Source: Plesiocystis pacifica SIR-1
GTDB lineage: Bacteria > Myxococcota_A > Polyangia > Nannocystales > Nannocystaceae
Direction: 5' to 3'
DNA: 64,000 bases
Assembly: GCF_000170895.1 (NCBI RefSeq)
Contig: NZ_ABCS01000005.1
Coordinates: forward strand, 117,011-181,010
Position 1 is the stretch's first letter, and the number at the start of each line of letters is the position of its first letter. The notes beneath the pieces were generated by a model. It was not told the origin of the DNA and searched no databases. It was given only the letters and a program-made list of their open reading frames with translations. Below are positions 35,378 to 44,487 of this stretch, piece after piece. The position numbers and the translations under genes were made by a program.

Positions 35378-35965
35378 CTAGCTGTACACTTCTTCTCGAA
35401 GCACGCCGATGAAGGGCAGGTTGCGGTAGCGGCCGTTGTAGTCGAGGCCGTAGCCGACCACGAACTCGTTGGGGCACTCGAAGCCCACGTACTTGGCCCC
35501 CATGTCCTCGTTGGGCTTGCCCGCGCGCACGACCTTCTTGTCGAGCAGCGCCGCGATCTCCACGCTCGCCGGGCCCCGCCCGCGCAGGTTCTCGCGCAGG
35601 TACTGCAAGGTCAGCCCCGAGTCGATGATGTCCTCGACGATGATCACGTCGCGGCCGCTGATGCTCCGGTCGAGGTCCTTGAGGATGCGGACCACGCCCG
35701 TGGACTTGGTGCCCTTGTAGGAGGACACGGCCATGAAGTCGACGGTCAGGGGCAGGTTGATGGCCCGGGCCAGGTCGGCGAGGAAGGGGTAGGAGCCCTT
35801 GAGGATGGCCACGAGGAGCGGCTCCTTGCCCGCGTAGTCCCGGGTGATCTGCTCCCCCATGTCGAGGATCGTCGACTGCAGGGTGTCCACGTCGTAGAGG
35901 ATCTCGCGCAGGTCCCCGCGCAGGCCACCCTCCCAGATCTTCGCGTAGCGCTCCGAGGTGCTCAT
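35378..35965 (-). CDS. hpt: Hypoxanthine phosphoribosyltransferase
   Basis: 195 aa, the usual size. Catalyses hypoxanthine (and guanine) plus PRPP to IMP/GMP in purine salvage; cytoplasmic. The PRPP-binding loop VIIVEDIIDSGLTL is at residues 107-120, the conserved ILKGSYPFLADLARAI is at about 54-69, and the C-terminal VGYGLDYNGRYRNLPFIGVL is the family end signature. ATG at 35965 with MSTSERY is a typical start. Head-to-head with the DsbA-fold isomerase 142 bases away. Confidence 0.95.
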   Translation of the reverse strand: MSTSERYAKIWEGGLRGDLREILYDVDTLQSTILDMGEQITRDYAGKEPLLVAILKGSYPFLADLARAINLPLTVDFMAVSSYKGTKSTGVVRILKDLDRSISGRDVIIVEDIIDSGLTLQYLRENLRGRGPASVEIAALLDKKVVRAGKPNEDMGAKYVGFECPNEFVVGYGLDYNGRYRNLPFIGVLREEVYS

Positions 35966-36107
35966 GGCCGGACGCTACCACCCCTGGAGGTGGGCGCGAA
36001 ACGCCGGTGAGCGGCCGCGAGCGGCCGTTCTCGGGCCTTTGGAGAAGCTCACGATTTTTCCCCGGGAGATCTCGACCCCCGCGCCCGCGACGTGTCAGCG
36101 TGGGGCC

Positions 36108-36782
36108 ATGGCCGCGCCGTCGCCCGACACGCCCGTGGAGTTCTGGTTCGACTTCATCTCCCCCTACGCCTACCTCGCCTGGCAGCGCGTCCACGCCGTG
36201 GCCGAGGCCAGCGGCCGCGCGGTCGTCCATCGCCCCGTGGTGTTCGCCGGCCTGCTCAACCACTGGGGTCAGCTCGGCCCCGCCGAGATCGCGCCCAAGC
36301 GCCTGTGGACCTTCAAGCAGGTCTGCCGCCGGGCGGCCCGCCTGGGCGTGCCCCTGCAGCCCCCGCCCGGCCACCCCTTCAACCCCATCGCCAGCTTGCG
36401 CCTGGTCTGCGCCCTGCACGATCAGCTCGAGGACCAGCGCCGACTGATCGACGCCCTGTTCGACGCGACCTGGGGCGGCGGCCCGGGGGTCCACGACGCC
36501 GAGGCCCTGGCGGCCACCCTGAGCGCCGCGGGCTTCGACGCCCCCGCCATGCGCGCGCGCGCCCGCGAGCCCGAGGTCAAGCAGCGCCTGCTCGCCAACG
36601 CCCAGGAGGCCATCGAGCGCGGGGTGTTCGGGGTCCCGACCATGCTCGTCGGCGACGAGCTGTTTTGGGGCGACGACAGCTTCGAGGACCTCGACGCCTA
36701 CCTGCGCGGCGAGGACCTCATCGACCTCGCGGCGCTCTCGGCCTGGGAGGGCCTGCGCGCCGACGCCCAGCGCCAGCGCTAG
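36108..36782 (+). CDS. 2-hydroxychromene-2-carboxylate isomerase family protein (DsbA-fold, kappa GST-like)
   Basis: 224 aa from ATG at 36108; the open frame upstream of it has no family similarity. The start VEFWFDFISPYAYLAWQRVH contains the S18-P-Y motif in place of the DsbA CxxC, which identifies the kappa GST/HCCA isomerase branch. Later signatures are FAGLLNHWGQLGP, HPFNPIASLRLVCAL and, near the end, RGVFGVPTMLVGDELFWGDD. The family isomerises aromatic degradation intermediates in a glutathione-dependent way. Its partner pathway is not in the window. Confidence 0.88.
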   Translation: MAAPSPDTPVEFWFDFISPYAYLAWQRVHAVAEASGRAVVHRPVVFAGLLNHWGQLGPAEIAPKRLWTFKQVCRRAARLGVPLQPPPGHPFNPIASLRLVCALHDQLEDQRRLIDALFDATWGGGPGVHDAEALAATLSAAGFDAPAMRARAREPEVKQRLLANAQEAIERGVFGVPTMLVGDELFWGDDSFEDLDAYLRGEDLIDLAALSAWEGLRADAQRQR

Positions 36783-36795
36783 CGGCCCAGCTCGG

Positions 36796-37356
36796 CTACG
36801 GCCACTCGCGGCGCAGCAGGCCGAGCATGACCGAGTCTTGAACCCCGCCGCCCACGCGCCAGCGCTCGCGCATGTAGCCCTCGCGCTGAAAGCCCCAGCG
36901 CTCGAGCAGGCGCAGCGAGGCGTGGTTGTCGGGGTCGACGTCGGCCTCGAGGCGCGCGAGATCGAGGGGCTCCGAGAACGCGAAGGCGATCGCCGCCCCG
37001 ACGGCCTCCCGGGCCCAGCCCTGCCCCCAGTGCGCCCGCGCCAGGGCGAAGCCGAGCTCCGCCCGGCGGTTGGCCTGGTTGACCTGGTAGAGGCTCACGG
37101 TCCCGATCACGGCGTCGTCGACCTTGCGGGCGATGCCCCACTGGTAAAAGCGGTGGGCGTGAAAGCCCGCCTGGATCTGCTCGACCATGGCCTCGGCCTC
37201 GTCGAGCTTCGCCAGCGGCAGCGTGCTCCAAAAGCGCATCACCTCGGGGTCCGAGAAGATCGCAAACAAGCTCGGGGCGTCGGCGAGGGTCAACCACCGC
37301 AGCCGCGCCCGCTCGCTCTCGAGGGTCGGCAGGCGCTCGCCGTCGAGGGCGGCCAT
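36796..37356 (-). CDS. GNAT-family N-acetyltransferase (RimJ/RimL type)
   Basis: 186 aa. ATG at 37356 shares a base with the hydrolase stop (TGATG), so the pair is coupled. Typical RimJ-like layout: LPTLESERARLRWLTLADAP, IGTVSLYQVNQANRRAELGF, the acetyl-CoA loop HWGQGWAREAVGAAIAFAF and DNHASLRLLERWGFQREGYM. Acetylates a protein N-terminus or small molecule in the cytoplasm. Ends 13 bases from the convergent isomerase gene. Confidence 0.92.
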   Translation of the reverse strand: MAALDGERLPTLESERARLRWLTLADAPSLFAIFSDPEVMRFWSTLPLAKLDEAEAMVEQIQAGFHAHRFYQWGIARKVDDAVIGTVSLYQVNQANRRAELGFALARAHWGQGWAREAVGAAIAFAFSEPLDLARLEADVDPDNHASLRLLERWGFQREGYMRERWRVGGGVQDSVMLGLLRREWP

Positions 37357-39038
37357 CACTTCGCCGCGTTCTCGGCCCAGGCGACCAGGGCCTTCAAAAA
37401 GCGCCGATCCACGGGGCGCTCTTCGAGGTAGCTGGCGTGGTTCGAGGTCCCGTCGGTGGCCTTGAAGTGGTGGTCGAGGTGCTCGAAGCGGGCGACGGTC
37501 AATTTCCGCTTGTGCTTGGTCGCCGAGGCCTCGAGGGCGGAGACGTCCTTGACCGGATCGACCTCGAAGTCCTGGCCGCCCTGGGCCAGCCACATCGGCA
37601 CGCGGGCCCGGAAGATCAGCGCGTCGGGGTCCTCCTGGAGGATCTCGCCGTACCACTGGGCCATGGGCTCGAGGTTGGGCGGGAGGCCCTCGCCGCTCTC
37701 GAGGGCCGCGAGCACGTCGGGCTGGGCGGCGAAGAGCTCGCGGTAGCCCCGGCCTGGGGTCGCGAGCATGGCCACGCCGACGATCTCCCGGGGGCGCATG
37801 GCCGCGAGCGCGAGCGCCCGCCAGCCGCCCTCGGCGTGGCCGATCGCCAGGATGTGGTCGGGGTCGACCTCGGCCTGGACCAAGAGGGTGCGGAAGGCCC
37901 GCTGGGCGTCGCCGCGCTGCCCCGCCCAGCTCATCGGCGCCTGCTCGCTCTCCCCGATGCCGCGCTCGTCGTAGCGGATGACCACGAAGCCCGCGTTGGC
38001 GAGGGCGTCGGTCATCTCGTGGTAGCCCAGGTCCACCGCGGGCGGCCCGGCGAAGCCGTAGCGATCGGCCGAGACGCTGCCGTTCAAGAACACCACGCCG
38101 GGGTACGGCCCGGGGCCGTGGGTGTCCGGGTCGGGCACGAGGACCTCGCCGGCCAGGCCCGCCTCGCCCGGCTGCCCCGGGAGCTCGACGGGGCGGATCG
38201 AGAAGCTCGCGTCCGCCGGTTTTTGGTACTTCAGCCCCTTGGGCCCGATCACCTCCCACTCCGGCCAGCGCGGGTGGGCCATGGTCGTGACCACGAGCTC
38301 GTCCTCGCGCACCTCGATGCGGTTGATGCGGCCGTCCTCGAACCAGATCTCCTCGCCGAGGCTGGTGTCGAGGACCACCGTCGTGCCCTTCTTCTCGACG
38401 GTCGCCGACCACGGATCGGCCCTGCCCGCCGACAGGCTGATCAAGCGCCACTCGTTCTCGCCGAGGACCAGCTCGCGGGCGCCGAACATCAGCTCCTCGT
38501 GGATCGTCGACATGTAGCCCATGAAGGCCGTGCCGGGGTCGTAGGCCAGCTCTTCGCGCTCGATCTGCGGCAGCCCGGCGTCGGCCTCGATGCGCAGCAT
38601 GGCGTCGCCCGGGTCCACGGCGAAGCTCAGCTGCGCGGCCATCGAGCGCTCCCACCCGCCGACGAGGTTGCCCTCGCCGTCGACGAGCAGCTCCGAGGCC
38701 CAGCGCACCGGCTTGGACCCCGGCGGCAACAGCTCGACGCGGGTCTCGATGCGGTGCAGGGTCTCGCCGGCCTGGACCACGGTGCCGCCGTAGCGCCCCC
38801 AAGAGCGCCCGATCGTCGTGCCCAGCTGGGTGAATTCAAACGCCCGGATCTCCCCGACCTCGTAGAGCTCCCCGATCGCCCGGGCCGGGTCGACCACCGT
38901 GTCCACCTCGGCCGCGGCGCCCTCCCCCGGGCTCGCGCTCCCCTCCCCCGGAGGCGGCGGCGTCAGGCAGGCCGTCGCGCTCCCAGCCGTGGCCGTGAGC
39001 AGAGCGGTGAGGGCAATCCCTGGCCAAGGCCGATGCAT
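37356..39038 (-). CDS. Lipoprotein alpha/beta hydrolase-fold protein lacking the nucleophile Ser
   Basis: 560 aa from ATG at 39038. Lipoprotein signal with Cys at 24 (ATAC) and a Pro/Gly/Glu linker. Residues about 50-300 are a beta-rich domain; about 300-560 have the hydrolase fold of the dienelactone/acyl-peptidase type with VIRYDERGIGESEQAP, the elbow ILAIGHAEGGWRALA and the late His segment EHLDHHF. The elbow normally reads GHSxGG; here residue 402 is Ala (codon 37833-37835, GCC), so the nucleophile is missing and the protein is probably not an active serine hydrolase, or uses another residue. Divergent from the CoA-transferase gene with 21 bases between. Confidence 0.82.
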   Translation of the reverse strand: MHRPWPGIALTALLTATAGSATACLTPPPPGEGSASPGEGAAAEVDTVVDPARAIGELYEVGEIRAFEFTQLGTTIGRSWGRYGGTVVQAGETLHRIETRVELLPPGSKPVRWASELLVDGEGNLVGGWERSMAAQLSFAVDPGDAMLRIEADAGLPQIEREELAYDPGTAFMGYMSTIHEELMFGARELVLGENEWRLISLSAGRADPWSATVEKKGTTVVLDTSLGEEIWFEDGRINRIEVREDELVVTTMAHPRWPEWEVIGPKGLKYQKPADASFSIRPVELPGQPGEAGLAGEVLVPDPDTHGPGPYPGVVFLNGSVSADRYGFAGPPAVDLGYHEMTDALANAGFVVIRYDERGIGESEQAPMSWAGQRGDAQRAFRTLLVQAEVDPDHILAIGHAEGGWRALALAAMRPREIVGVAMLATPGRGYRELFAAQPDVLAALESGEGLPPNLEPMAQWYGEILQEDPDALIFRARVPMWLAQGGQDFEVDPVKDVSALEASATKHKRKLTVARFEHLDHHFKATDGTSNHASYLEERPVDRRFLKALVAWAENAAK

Positions 39039-39059
39039 CCGTCGGACTATACAGGCGCC

Positions 39060-39698
<639 letters not shown>

Positions 39699-39717
39699 GC
39701 TCCAGCTTCGCCGAGAA

Positions 39718-39733
39718 TTGTGAGCAAGCACAA
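39718..39733. repeat. Inverted repeat TTGTG-N6-CACAA before tRNA-Lys
   Basis: Short perfect dyad 50 bases ahead of the tRNA. It may be an operator or a weak end signal for the CoA-transferase gene. Confidence 0.35.
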
Positions 39734-39766
39734 CGCTGGGGGGCTGGCGTCTGCCGACGGTTCGTG

Positions 39767-39772
39767 TAGGTT
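39767..39772 (+). promoter_or_regulatory. Possible -10 box of the tRNA-Lys promoter
   Basis: TGTAGGTT has an extended TG followed by TAGGTT, 12 bases before the tRNA. No strong -35 is seen, so this is tentative. Confidence 0.3.
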
Positions 39773-39784
39773 TCGCGTCCCACC

Positions 39785-39857
39785 GGGCTTGTAGCTCAAT
39801 TGGCAGAGCAGCGGACTCTTAATCCGCGGGTTGTAGGTTCGATTCCTACCAGGCTCA
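39785..39857 (+). tRNA. tRNA-Lys (anticodon CTT)
   Basis: 73 bases fold into a complete cloverleaf. The acceptor stem GGGCTTG pairs with CAGGCTC, with two G-U pairs. The D arm is GCTC...GAGC, the anticodon stem is GCGGA/TCCGC with loop CTCTTAA, so the anticodon is CTT (codon AAG). The T arm is GTAGG-TTCGATT-CCTAC. Discriminator A; CCA is not encoded. The gene is followed at once by a strong terminator. Confidence 0.97.
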
Positions 39858-39862
39858 CTCCC

Positions 39863-39892
39863 GAGACCGCCGACTTCGGCGGTCTCGTTTTT
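39863..39892 (+). terminator. Rho-independent terminator of tRNA-Lys
   Basis: GAGACCGCCG and CGGCGGTCTC form a ten-base-pair stem with loop ACTT, followed by GTTTTT. The same hairpin lies 3 bases beyond the stop of the AT-ER gene on the other strand, where it lacks a T-run, so it mainly serves the tRNA. Confidence 0.88.
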
Positions 39893-39895
39893 GGT

Positions 39896-42424
39896 TCAGG
39901 ATCCGAGCCGCGGCACCGCGGGCAGGCTCCCGCCCTCGGAGGTCGACGCCCGGCCCAACCACGGCCCCAGGCGCTCGCGCAACAGCGCCGCGGCGCCTTC
40001 CATGAGCGCGTCGGCGATCTGGTCGACGTGCCGCGCACGCCACGGCTCGAGGGCCGTGCCGCGCACCCACTGGTTGAAGGCGCCCATCGAGGGCCCGCAG
40101 TGGACCTGATAGTCGGAGCGCTGCTCCGCCGCGCCGGTCAGCGCCAGGCGGCTGGTGTGGGCGAAGTACCACTTGAAGATCATCGCCATGCGCTGCTTGG
40201 GGCTCGCCGCGGCCCGGGCCAGGAGCTCGGGGCGGTGCTCGCCGTACCAGCGCTCGCACTCGGCCCAGACCTCGTCGACGCTGCGCTTGAAGTAATTGCG
40301 CTCGATCCGGCGCAAGGTCGCCGGGGCGATGTCCTCGATGCGCTCGTGGAGGCGGTAGAGGTCGTAGAGCTTGTTGGCGCGGACGGGGAAGAGCAGGCCC
40401 TTGCGCGCGACCTGGACCCGAGAGCCGAGCTCGAACATGTCGCCGGCCGGGGCGTAGTCGGTGTCGGCGACGTCGAGGGTCGCGAGGATGTCCTTGACGG
40501 CGTCGCTGGTCCCGGCCTCGGGGGTGCACTGGTTGATCGAGCCGGTGAGCACGTAGTCGGCCCCGAGCATGAAGGCCGCGAACGCGGCGCTGGGCGTGCC
40601 GATGCCCCCCGCCGCGCCCACGCGGACGCGCTCGGGGTGCGGGCGCGCGGCCATGGCCGCGTCGCGCAAACTGGCGATGGCCGGGAGCAAGGTCGGCAGC
40701 GAGCCCATGTCCGTGTGCCCGCCCGAGTCGGCCTCGACGGTGAGGTCGTGGCACAGGGGCAGCTCGCGGCCGAGGGCGGCCTCTGTGGCGCTGAGCTTGC
40801 CCTCCCGGACCAGGGCGTCGAGGAGCTCGGCGGGCGCGGGGGCCATGAGCTGCGCGGCGACCTCGGGGCGCGAGACCTTGGCGACGACGCGGCGCGCGGC
40901 CACGACCTCGCCCTGGGCGCCCCGCCGAGCGCCCCGCAGGCGGAAGCAGACCAGCGCCGGGCTGACCTGCATGAAGGCCGAGGCCTCGAGGGTGTGGACG
41001 CCCTTGCGCAGGAAGAGCTCGACCTCGGCGAGCTCGCGGGCGGCGTCGTCGGGGTGGGCGAGGAGGTTGCAGCCGTAGATCCCGTCTGTGCCGAGCTCGG
41101 CCTGGACCGCGTCCACGGCTCCGTCGATCTCGGCGAGGGACAGGCCGCCCGTGCCCAGGAAGCTCAGCAGCCGCGCCTTGCCCATGCGCGCGACCAGGGC
41201 CGGCGAGGCGATGGCGCGGTACATCGAGCCGCTGGCGTAGGCCAGGCGCACGCGGTGCGCGGCCTGGAAGGCGGGATCGCCCAGGGCGGCGGCGTCGAGC
41301 TTCGCGGGCGCGGGCGCGGGAGCAGGCGCAGGCGCAGGGCGTCCGGAGCCGAGGCTGCGGATCTTCGGGGTCATGCGTCCGCGCGGAGTCTCCCGCTCGG
41401 GCGTGCGTGGCTTGGCGCGACCGCCCACGGGCAACACCCGCACCCGCGGCAGCTTGGTCGAGGGGCGGCGAACGGGGCGAGGCTCGACCTTCGGGGTCGC
41501 CTCGACCTCCGGAGCCACCTCGACCTTCGGCGTCGGCTCGACCTTCGGCGCCGCAACGACCTTCGGCCGCGGGGCCTCCTGGATGCGCCGGATCATCTTG
41601 GTCAGCACGTCCCCGGGCCCGCACTCGAGAAACTCCGTGACCCCGACGTCGAGCATGTGGTGCACCGACTCCACCCAGCGCACCGCGCCGGCGATCTGCT
41701 CGCTGAGCCAGGCCGCGACCGTCGCCTCCGTGTAGGGCTGGGCGCTGACGTTGGCGATCACCGGGCTGGCCGGGGCGCGCAGCTCGAAGCCCTCGAGGAA
41801 GCGCGCGAAGGCGTCCTGGGCCGGGCGCATGGCGCGGGAGTGGAAGGCCGCCGAGACGTTGAGGACCGCGTAGGCGCGGATCGGCTCGGCCTCGAAGATC
41901 GGCTTGAGCCGGGCGATCTCGGCCGTGGGTCCGGAGATCACGGTCTGCGTCGGCCCGTTGAGGTTGGCGACGTCCACGGTCTGCGCCCCGCTGCGCGCGA
42001 GCACGGCCCGGACCGCGTCGGCGTCGATGCCCAGGACCGCGGCCATGCCTCCATCGGCGGCCTGATCCATGAGCTGCGCCCGGCGCTGGACCAGGCGCAC
42101 CCCCGTCTCGAAGTCGAAGGCCCCGGCGGCCCACAGCGCGTTGTACTCGCCCAGGCTGTGCCCGGCGAACAAAGCGGGCGCGCGGCCGTTGCCGTGCTCG
42201 CCCCGGACCTCGAGCCAGTGCAGGGCGTTGACCACGAACAGCGCCGGCTGGGTGAACAGGGTCCGGCTGAGCTCGCGCCTGGGGTCGCGCAGGCACAGCT
42301 CCTCGATGGAGTAGCCGAGCACGGCGTCGGCCGTGCGCACGAGCTCGCGGTGGCGCTCGAACAGGCCCTTGCCCATGCCGCGGCGCTGGGCGCCCTGACC
42401 GGGGAACACGACGGCGAGGCTCAT
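39896..42424 (-). CDS. Trans-acting acyltransferase / enoylreductase fusion (AT-ER) of the PKS
   Basis: 842 aa from ATG at 42424, overlapping the dehydrogenase stop (ATGA); the open frame upstream of it is not used. Residues 1-290 are a malonyl-CoA:ACP transacylase: VVFPGQGAQRRGMG, nucleophile S90 in AGHSLGEYNALWAAG and H195 in AAFHSRAM, the malonyl-type motif. Residues 300-380 are a Pro-Lys-Val-Glu repeat linker. Residues 385-842 are a PfaD/FMN-type enoylreductase with FLGTGGLSLAEID, a YGCNLLAHPDD, GAAGGIGTPSAA and DYVLTGSINQCTPEAGTSDA signature. This fusion is typical of trans-AT polyketide clusters. It loads the ACPs of both PKS genes and can reduce enoyl intermediates. Last gene of the operon. 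Confidence 0.92.
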   Translation of the reverse strand: MSLAVVFPGQGAQRRGMGKGLFERHRELVRTADAVLGYSIEELCLRDPRRELSRTLFTQPALFVVNALHWLEVRGEHGNGRAPALFAGHSLGEYNALWAAGAFDFETGVRLVQRRAQLMDQAADGGMAAVLGIDADAVRAVLARSGAQTVDVANLNGPTQTVISGPTAEIARLKPIFEAEPIRAYAVLNVSAAFHSRAMRPAQDAFARFLEGFELRAPASPVIANVSAQPYTEATVAAWLSEQIAGAVRWVESVHHMLDVGVTEFLECGPGDVLTKMIRRIQEAPRPKVVAAPKVEPTPKVEVAPEVEATPKVEPRPVRRPSTKLPRVRVLPVGGRAKPRTPERETPRGRMTPKIRSLGSGRPAPAPAPAPAPAKLDAAALGDPAFQAAHRVRLAYASGSMYRAIASPALVARMGKARLLSFLGTGGLSLAEIDGAVDAVQAELGTDGIYGCNLLAHPDDAARELAEVELFLRKGVHTLEASAFMQVSPALVCFRLRGARRGAQGEVVAARRVVAKVSRPEVAAQLMAPAPAELLDALVREGKLSATEAALGRELPLCHDLTVEADSGGHTDMGSLPTLLPAIASLRDAAMAARPHPERVRVGAAGGIGTPSAAFAAFMLGADYVLTGSINQCTPEAGTSDAVKDILATLDVADTDYAPAGDMFELGSRVQVARKGLLFPVRANKLYDLYRLHERIEDIAPATLRRIERNYFKRSVDEVWAECERWYGEHRPELLARAAASPKQRMAMIFKWYFAHTSRLALTGAAEQRSDYQVHCGPSMGAFNQWVRGTALEPWRARHVDQIADALMEGAAALLRERLGPWLGRASTSEGGSLPAVPRLGS

Positions 42425-43644
42425 CGCGCACCTCCGCGGCCCTCGAGGGCGCGCCGGCGCATGTCCGCCGGCAGCACCGAGCGGTTGTAGACGTAGTCGC
42501 GGAGCACGTCCTCGCCGCCCTCGACCACGGACACGTAGCGCATGTCCCGGACGAGCTTGCCGATCAGCGAGTCCTCGGTGTAGCCGAGGCCGCCGAACAT
42601 CTCCGAGCCCACGCTGGCCACGCGCCAGCCGATCTGCCCGCACACGACCTTGGCCGTGACCGTCGACGCCAGCGAGCCGGCGGCCATGAACACCGCCGCG
42701 GCGTCGCTGCGCCCGCGCAGCGCGTCGAAGTCTCGGGCCGCGGCCTTGCACACGCAGCGCATGGTGTCGATGTCCATCTGCACCTGGCCGAGCTTGGCCG
42801 CGAACACGGCGTTGTCGATGAGCGCCTCGCCCTTGACCCGCTTGTCCTGGGCGTAGTCGAGGCACAGGTCGCGGATCCGCCGGGCGATGCCCAGGGCGCA
42901 CGCGGCGATGAGCGTGCGGCTGGGGTTGAGGCCGATCTCCAGCAAGCGCACGCCGTTGCCCTCGAGGGCCGCGTCGGCGGGGACCCGGCAGCCGCGCAGG
43001 CGCAGCTCGTAGGTCGCCGAGCTGCGCACGCCGATCATCGGCCAGCGCCGCAGCACCTCGACGCCGGGACGCGTCAGCGGGTCCTCGACCACGAAGCCGC
43101 GCAGCTCGTCGCGGGCGACGTCGCGGGCGATGACCAGCCAGTGGTCGGCGATGCCGGCGTTGGTCGAGAAGTACTTCTCGCCGTCGAGGACCCACTCGTC
43201 GCCCTCGCGCCGGGCGGCCGTGGCCATGCGCAGGAGCTCCGAGCCGGCCAGGCGCTCGCTGCCGAGGGTCGCCGAGGTCACCCCGCCCCTGGCCAGGGCG
43301 CCGAGGCAGCGCCGCTTGTGGGCCTCGCTGCCGTAGAGGTCGATGACCGTGGAGCCGATCACGGCGATGAACAGGGACAGGGCCAGGCCGGCGTCGCCGT
43401 AGGCGAGGGCGTCGACGATGTCCACGCTCTCGCTCAAGCTCAGGCCCCGGCCGCCCTGGGCCTTGGGCACCCACCAGTTGTCGAGGCCGCGCTCGACGAA
43501 CTCTTGGTACTGGCGCGAGGGCGCCTTGGGTCGATCGTCCAGCCGCAGCTCGCGGCCGAGCACGCGCTCGCGGACGAAGGCCTCGACCGGATCGGTCAAG
43601 GTCTCGGCGCGCGGCTCCAAAGAGAGGTCGTGGGATAAGTGCAT
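42421..43644 (-). CDS. Acyl-CoA dehydrogenase-family protein of the PKS cluster
   Basis: 407 aa. The N-terminal helical part has PKAQGGRGLSLSESVDIVDA and YGDAGLALSLFIAVIGSTVI; the FAD-binding part has TSATLGSERLAGSELLRM and DGEKYFSTNAGIADHWLVIA; the C-terminal helical domain has MFGGLGYTEDSLIGKLVRDM. The catalytic base is E375 in VVEGGEDVLRDY. Flavin-dependent alpha,beta-dehydrogenation of an acyl thioester is expected; in polyketide clusters such enzymes introduce a double bond or act on ACP-bound chains. It overlaps the AT-ER gene by 4 bases and follows the type II thioesterase by 4 bases, so all three are co-expressed. Confidence 0.88.
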   Translation of the reverse strand: MHLSHDLSLEPRAETLTDPVEAFVRERVLGRELRLDDRPKAPSRQYQEFVERGLDNWWVPKAQGGRGLSLSESVDIVDALAYGDAGLALSLFIAVIGSTVIDLYGSEAHKRRCLGALARGGVTSATLGSERLAGSELLRMATAARREGDEWVLDGEKYFSTNAGIADHWLVIARDVARDELRGFVVEDPLTRPGVEVLRRWPMIGVRSSATYELRLRGCRVPADAALEGNGVRLLEIGLNPSRTLIAACALGIARRIRDLCLDYAQDKRVKGEALIDNAVFAAKLGQVQMDIDTMRCVCKAAARDFDALRGRSDAAAVFMAAGSLASTVTAKVVCGQIGWRVASVGSEMFGGLGYTEDSLIGKLVRDMRYVSVVEGGEDVLRDYVYNRSVLPADMRRRALEGRGGAR

Positions 43645-43648
43645 GGAC

Positions 43649-44473
43649 TCAGCCTCGGTGAGTGGGGGTGGGGTCGAGGGGGGAAGCAGGGGTGGCCCCG
43701 GCGCGCAGGACCGGCGCCAGGGCGGTGGTGATCAGCTCGAGCACCTGGCCCTGGTGGGTGCCCAGGAACAGGTGCCCGGCGGCGAAGGTGCGCATGGTGA
43801 AGGGGCCGCGGGTGTGCTCGCGCCAGCCGAGGGCCTCGGCCTTGGTGACCATGGGATCCGCGTCGCCGCGCAGCATGGTCATGGGGCAGCGCAGGCGCGG
43901 GCCCGGCGGGCACAGGTAGTTCTCGGCCACCGAGAGGTCCGCGCGCAGGATCGGCACGAAGATGCGCATGAGCTCGGGGTCCGCGAGCACCGTCTCCGGC
44001 GTGCCGCCCATGCGCCGCAGCGCCGCGGCCAGCTCGTCCTCGGGCAAGGCGTGCAAGGGCGCGGGGTCGGGCAAGTGAGGCGCGCGGCGGGCCGAGGCGA
44101 ACAGGTGCACGGGCTCGCGGCCGTAGAGGCGCCGCAGCTGCCGGGCCAGCTCGAAGCCCACGCACGCGCCCAGGCTGTGGCCAAAGATCGCAAAGGGCTG
44201 GTCGGGGTTGGGGCCGGACTGGAGGCTCGGACCGATCGCCGCCACGAGCTCGCGCATCAGCGGATCCATGGCGTCGTAGAGCGGCTCGCGCAGCCGTCGC
44301 TCCCGGCCGGGGAGCTGCACGGCGCAGACCTCGATGGACTCGGGCAGCGCGTCGCTCCACGGCCGAAACACCGAGGCCGCGCCCCCGGCGAAGGGGATAC
44401 AGATCAGGCGCACGCGAGCGTGCGGGCGCGGGCGATGGCGGACGAGCCAGGGGCTTTGAGAGGGGTCGGACAT
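43649..44473 (-). CDS. Type II thioesterase of the PKS cluster
   Basis: 274 aa from ATG at 44473 (MSDPSQSPW); upstream open frame belongs to the shadow of the PKS gene. It has the TEII layout: VRLICIPFAGGAASVFRPWS, oxyanion-side QLPGRERRLREP, nucleophile S100 in AIFGHSLGACVGFELARQL, catalytic D206 in RGDADPMVT and H234 in FAAGHLFLG. Such enzymes hydrolyse misloaded acyl groups from ACPs in trans. Starts 15 bases downstream of the terminal PKS stop. Confidence 0.93.
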   Translation of the reverse strand: MSDPSQSPWLVRHRPRPHARVRLICIPFAGGAASVFRPWSDALPESIEVCAVQLPGRERRLREPLYDAMDPLMRELVAAIGPSLQSGPNPDQPFAIFGHSLGACVGFELARQLRRLYGREPVHLFASARRAPHLPDPAPLHALPEDELAAALRRMGGTPETVLADPELMRIFVPILRADLSVAENYLCPPGPRLRCPMTMLRGDADPMVTKAEALGWREHTRGPFTMRTFAAGHLFLGTHQGQVLELITTALAPVLRAGATPASPLDPTPTHRG

Positions 44474-44487
44474 GGTCGGAGCAGCGG

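Noticed and set aside
35340..35385. Cobalamin-riboswitch-like core GGAAGTCCTGGTGCGGGCTCC
   Set aside because: The flanking conserved parts are missing, the motif faces the 3' end of hpt, and no B12 gene follows. Also compared with RNase P RNA; only a short likeness and the region is too small.
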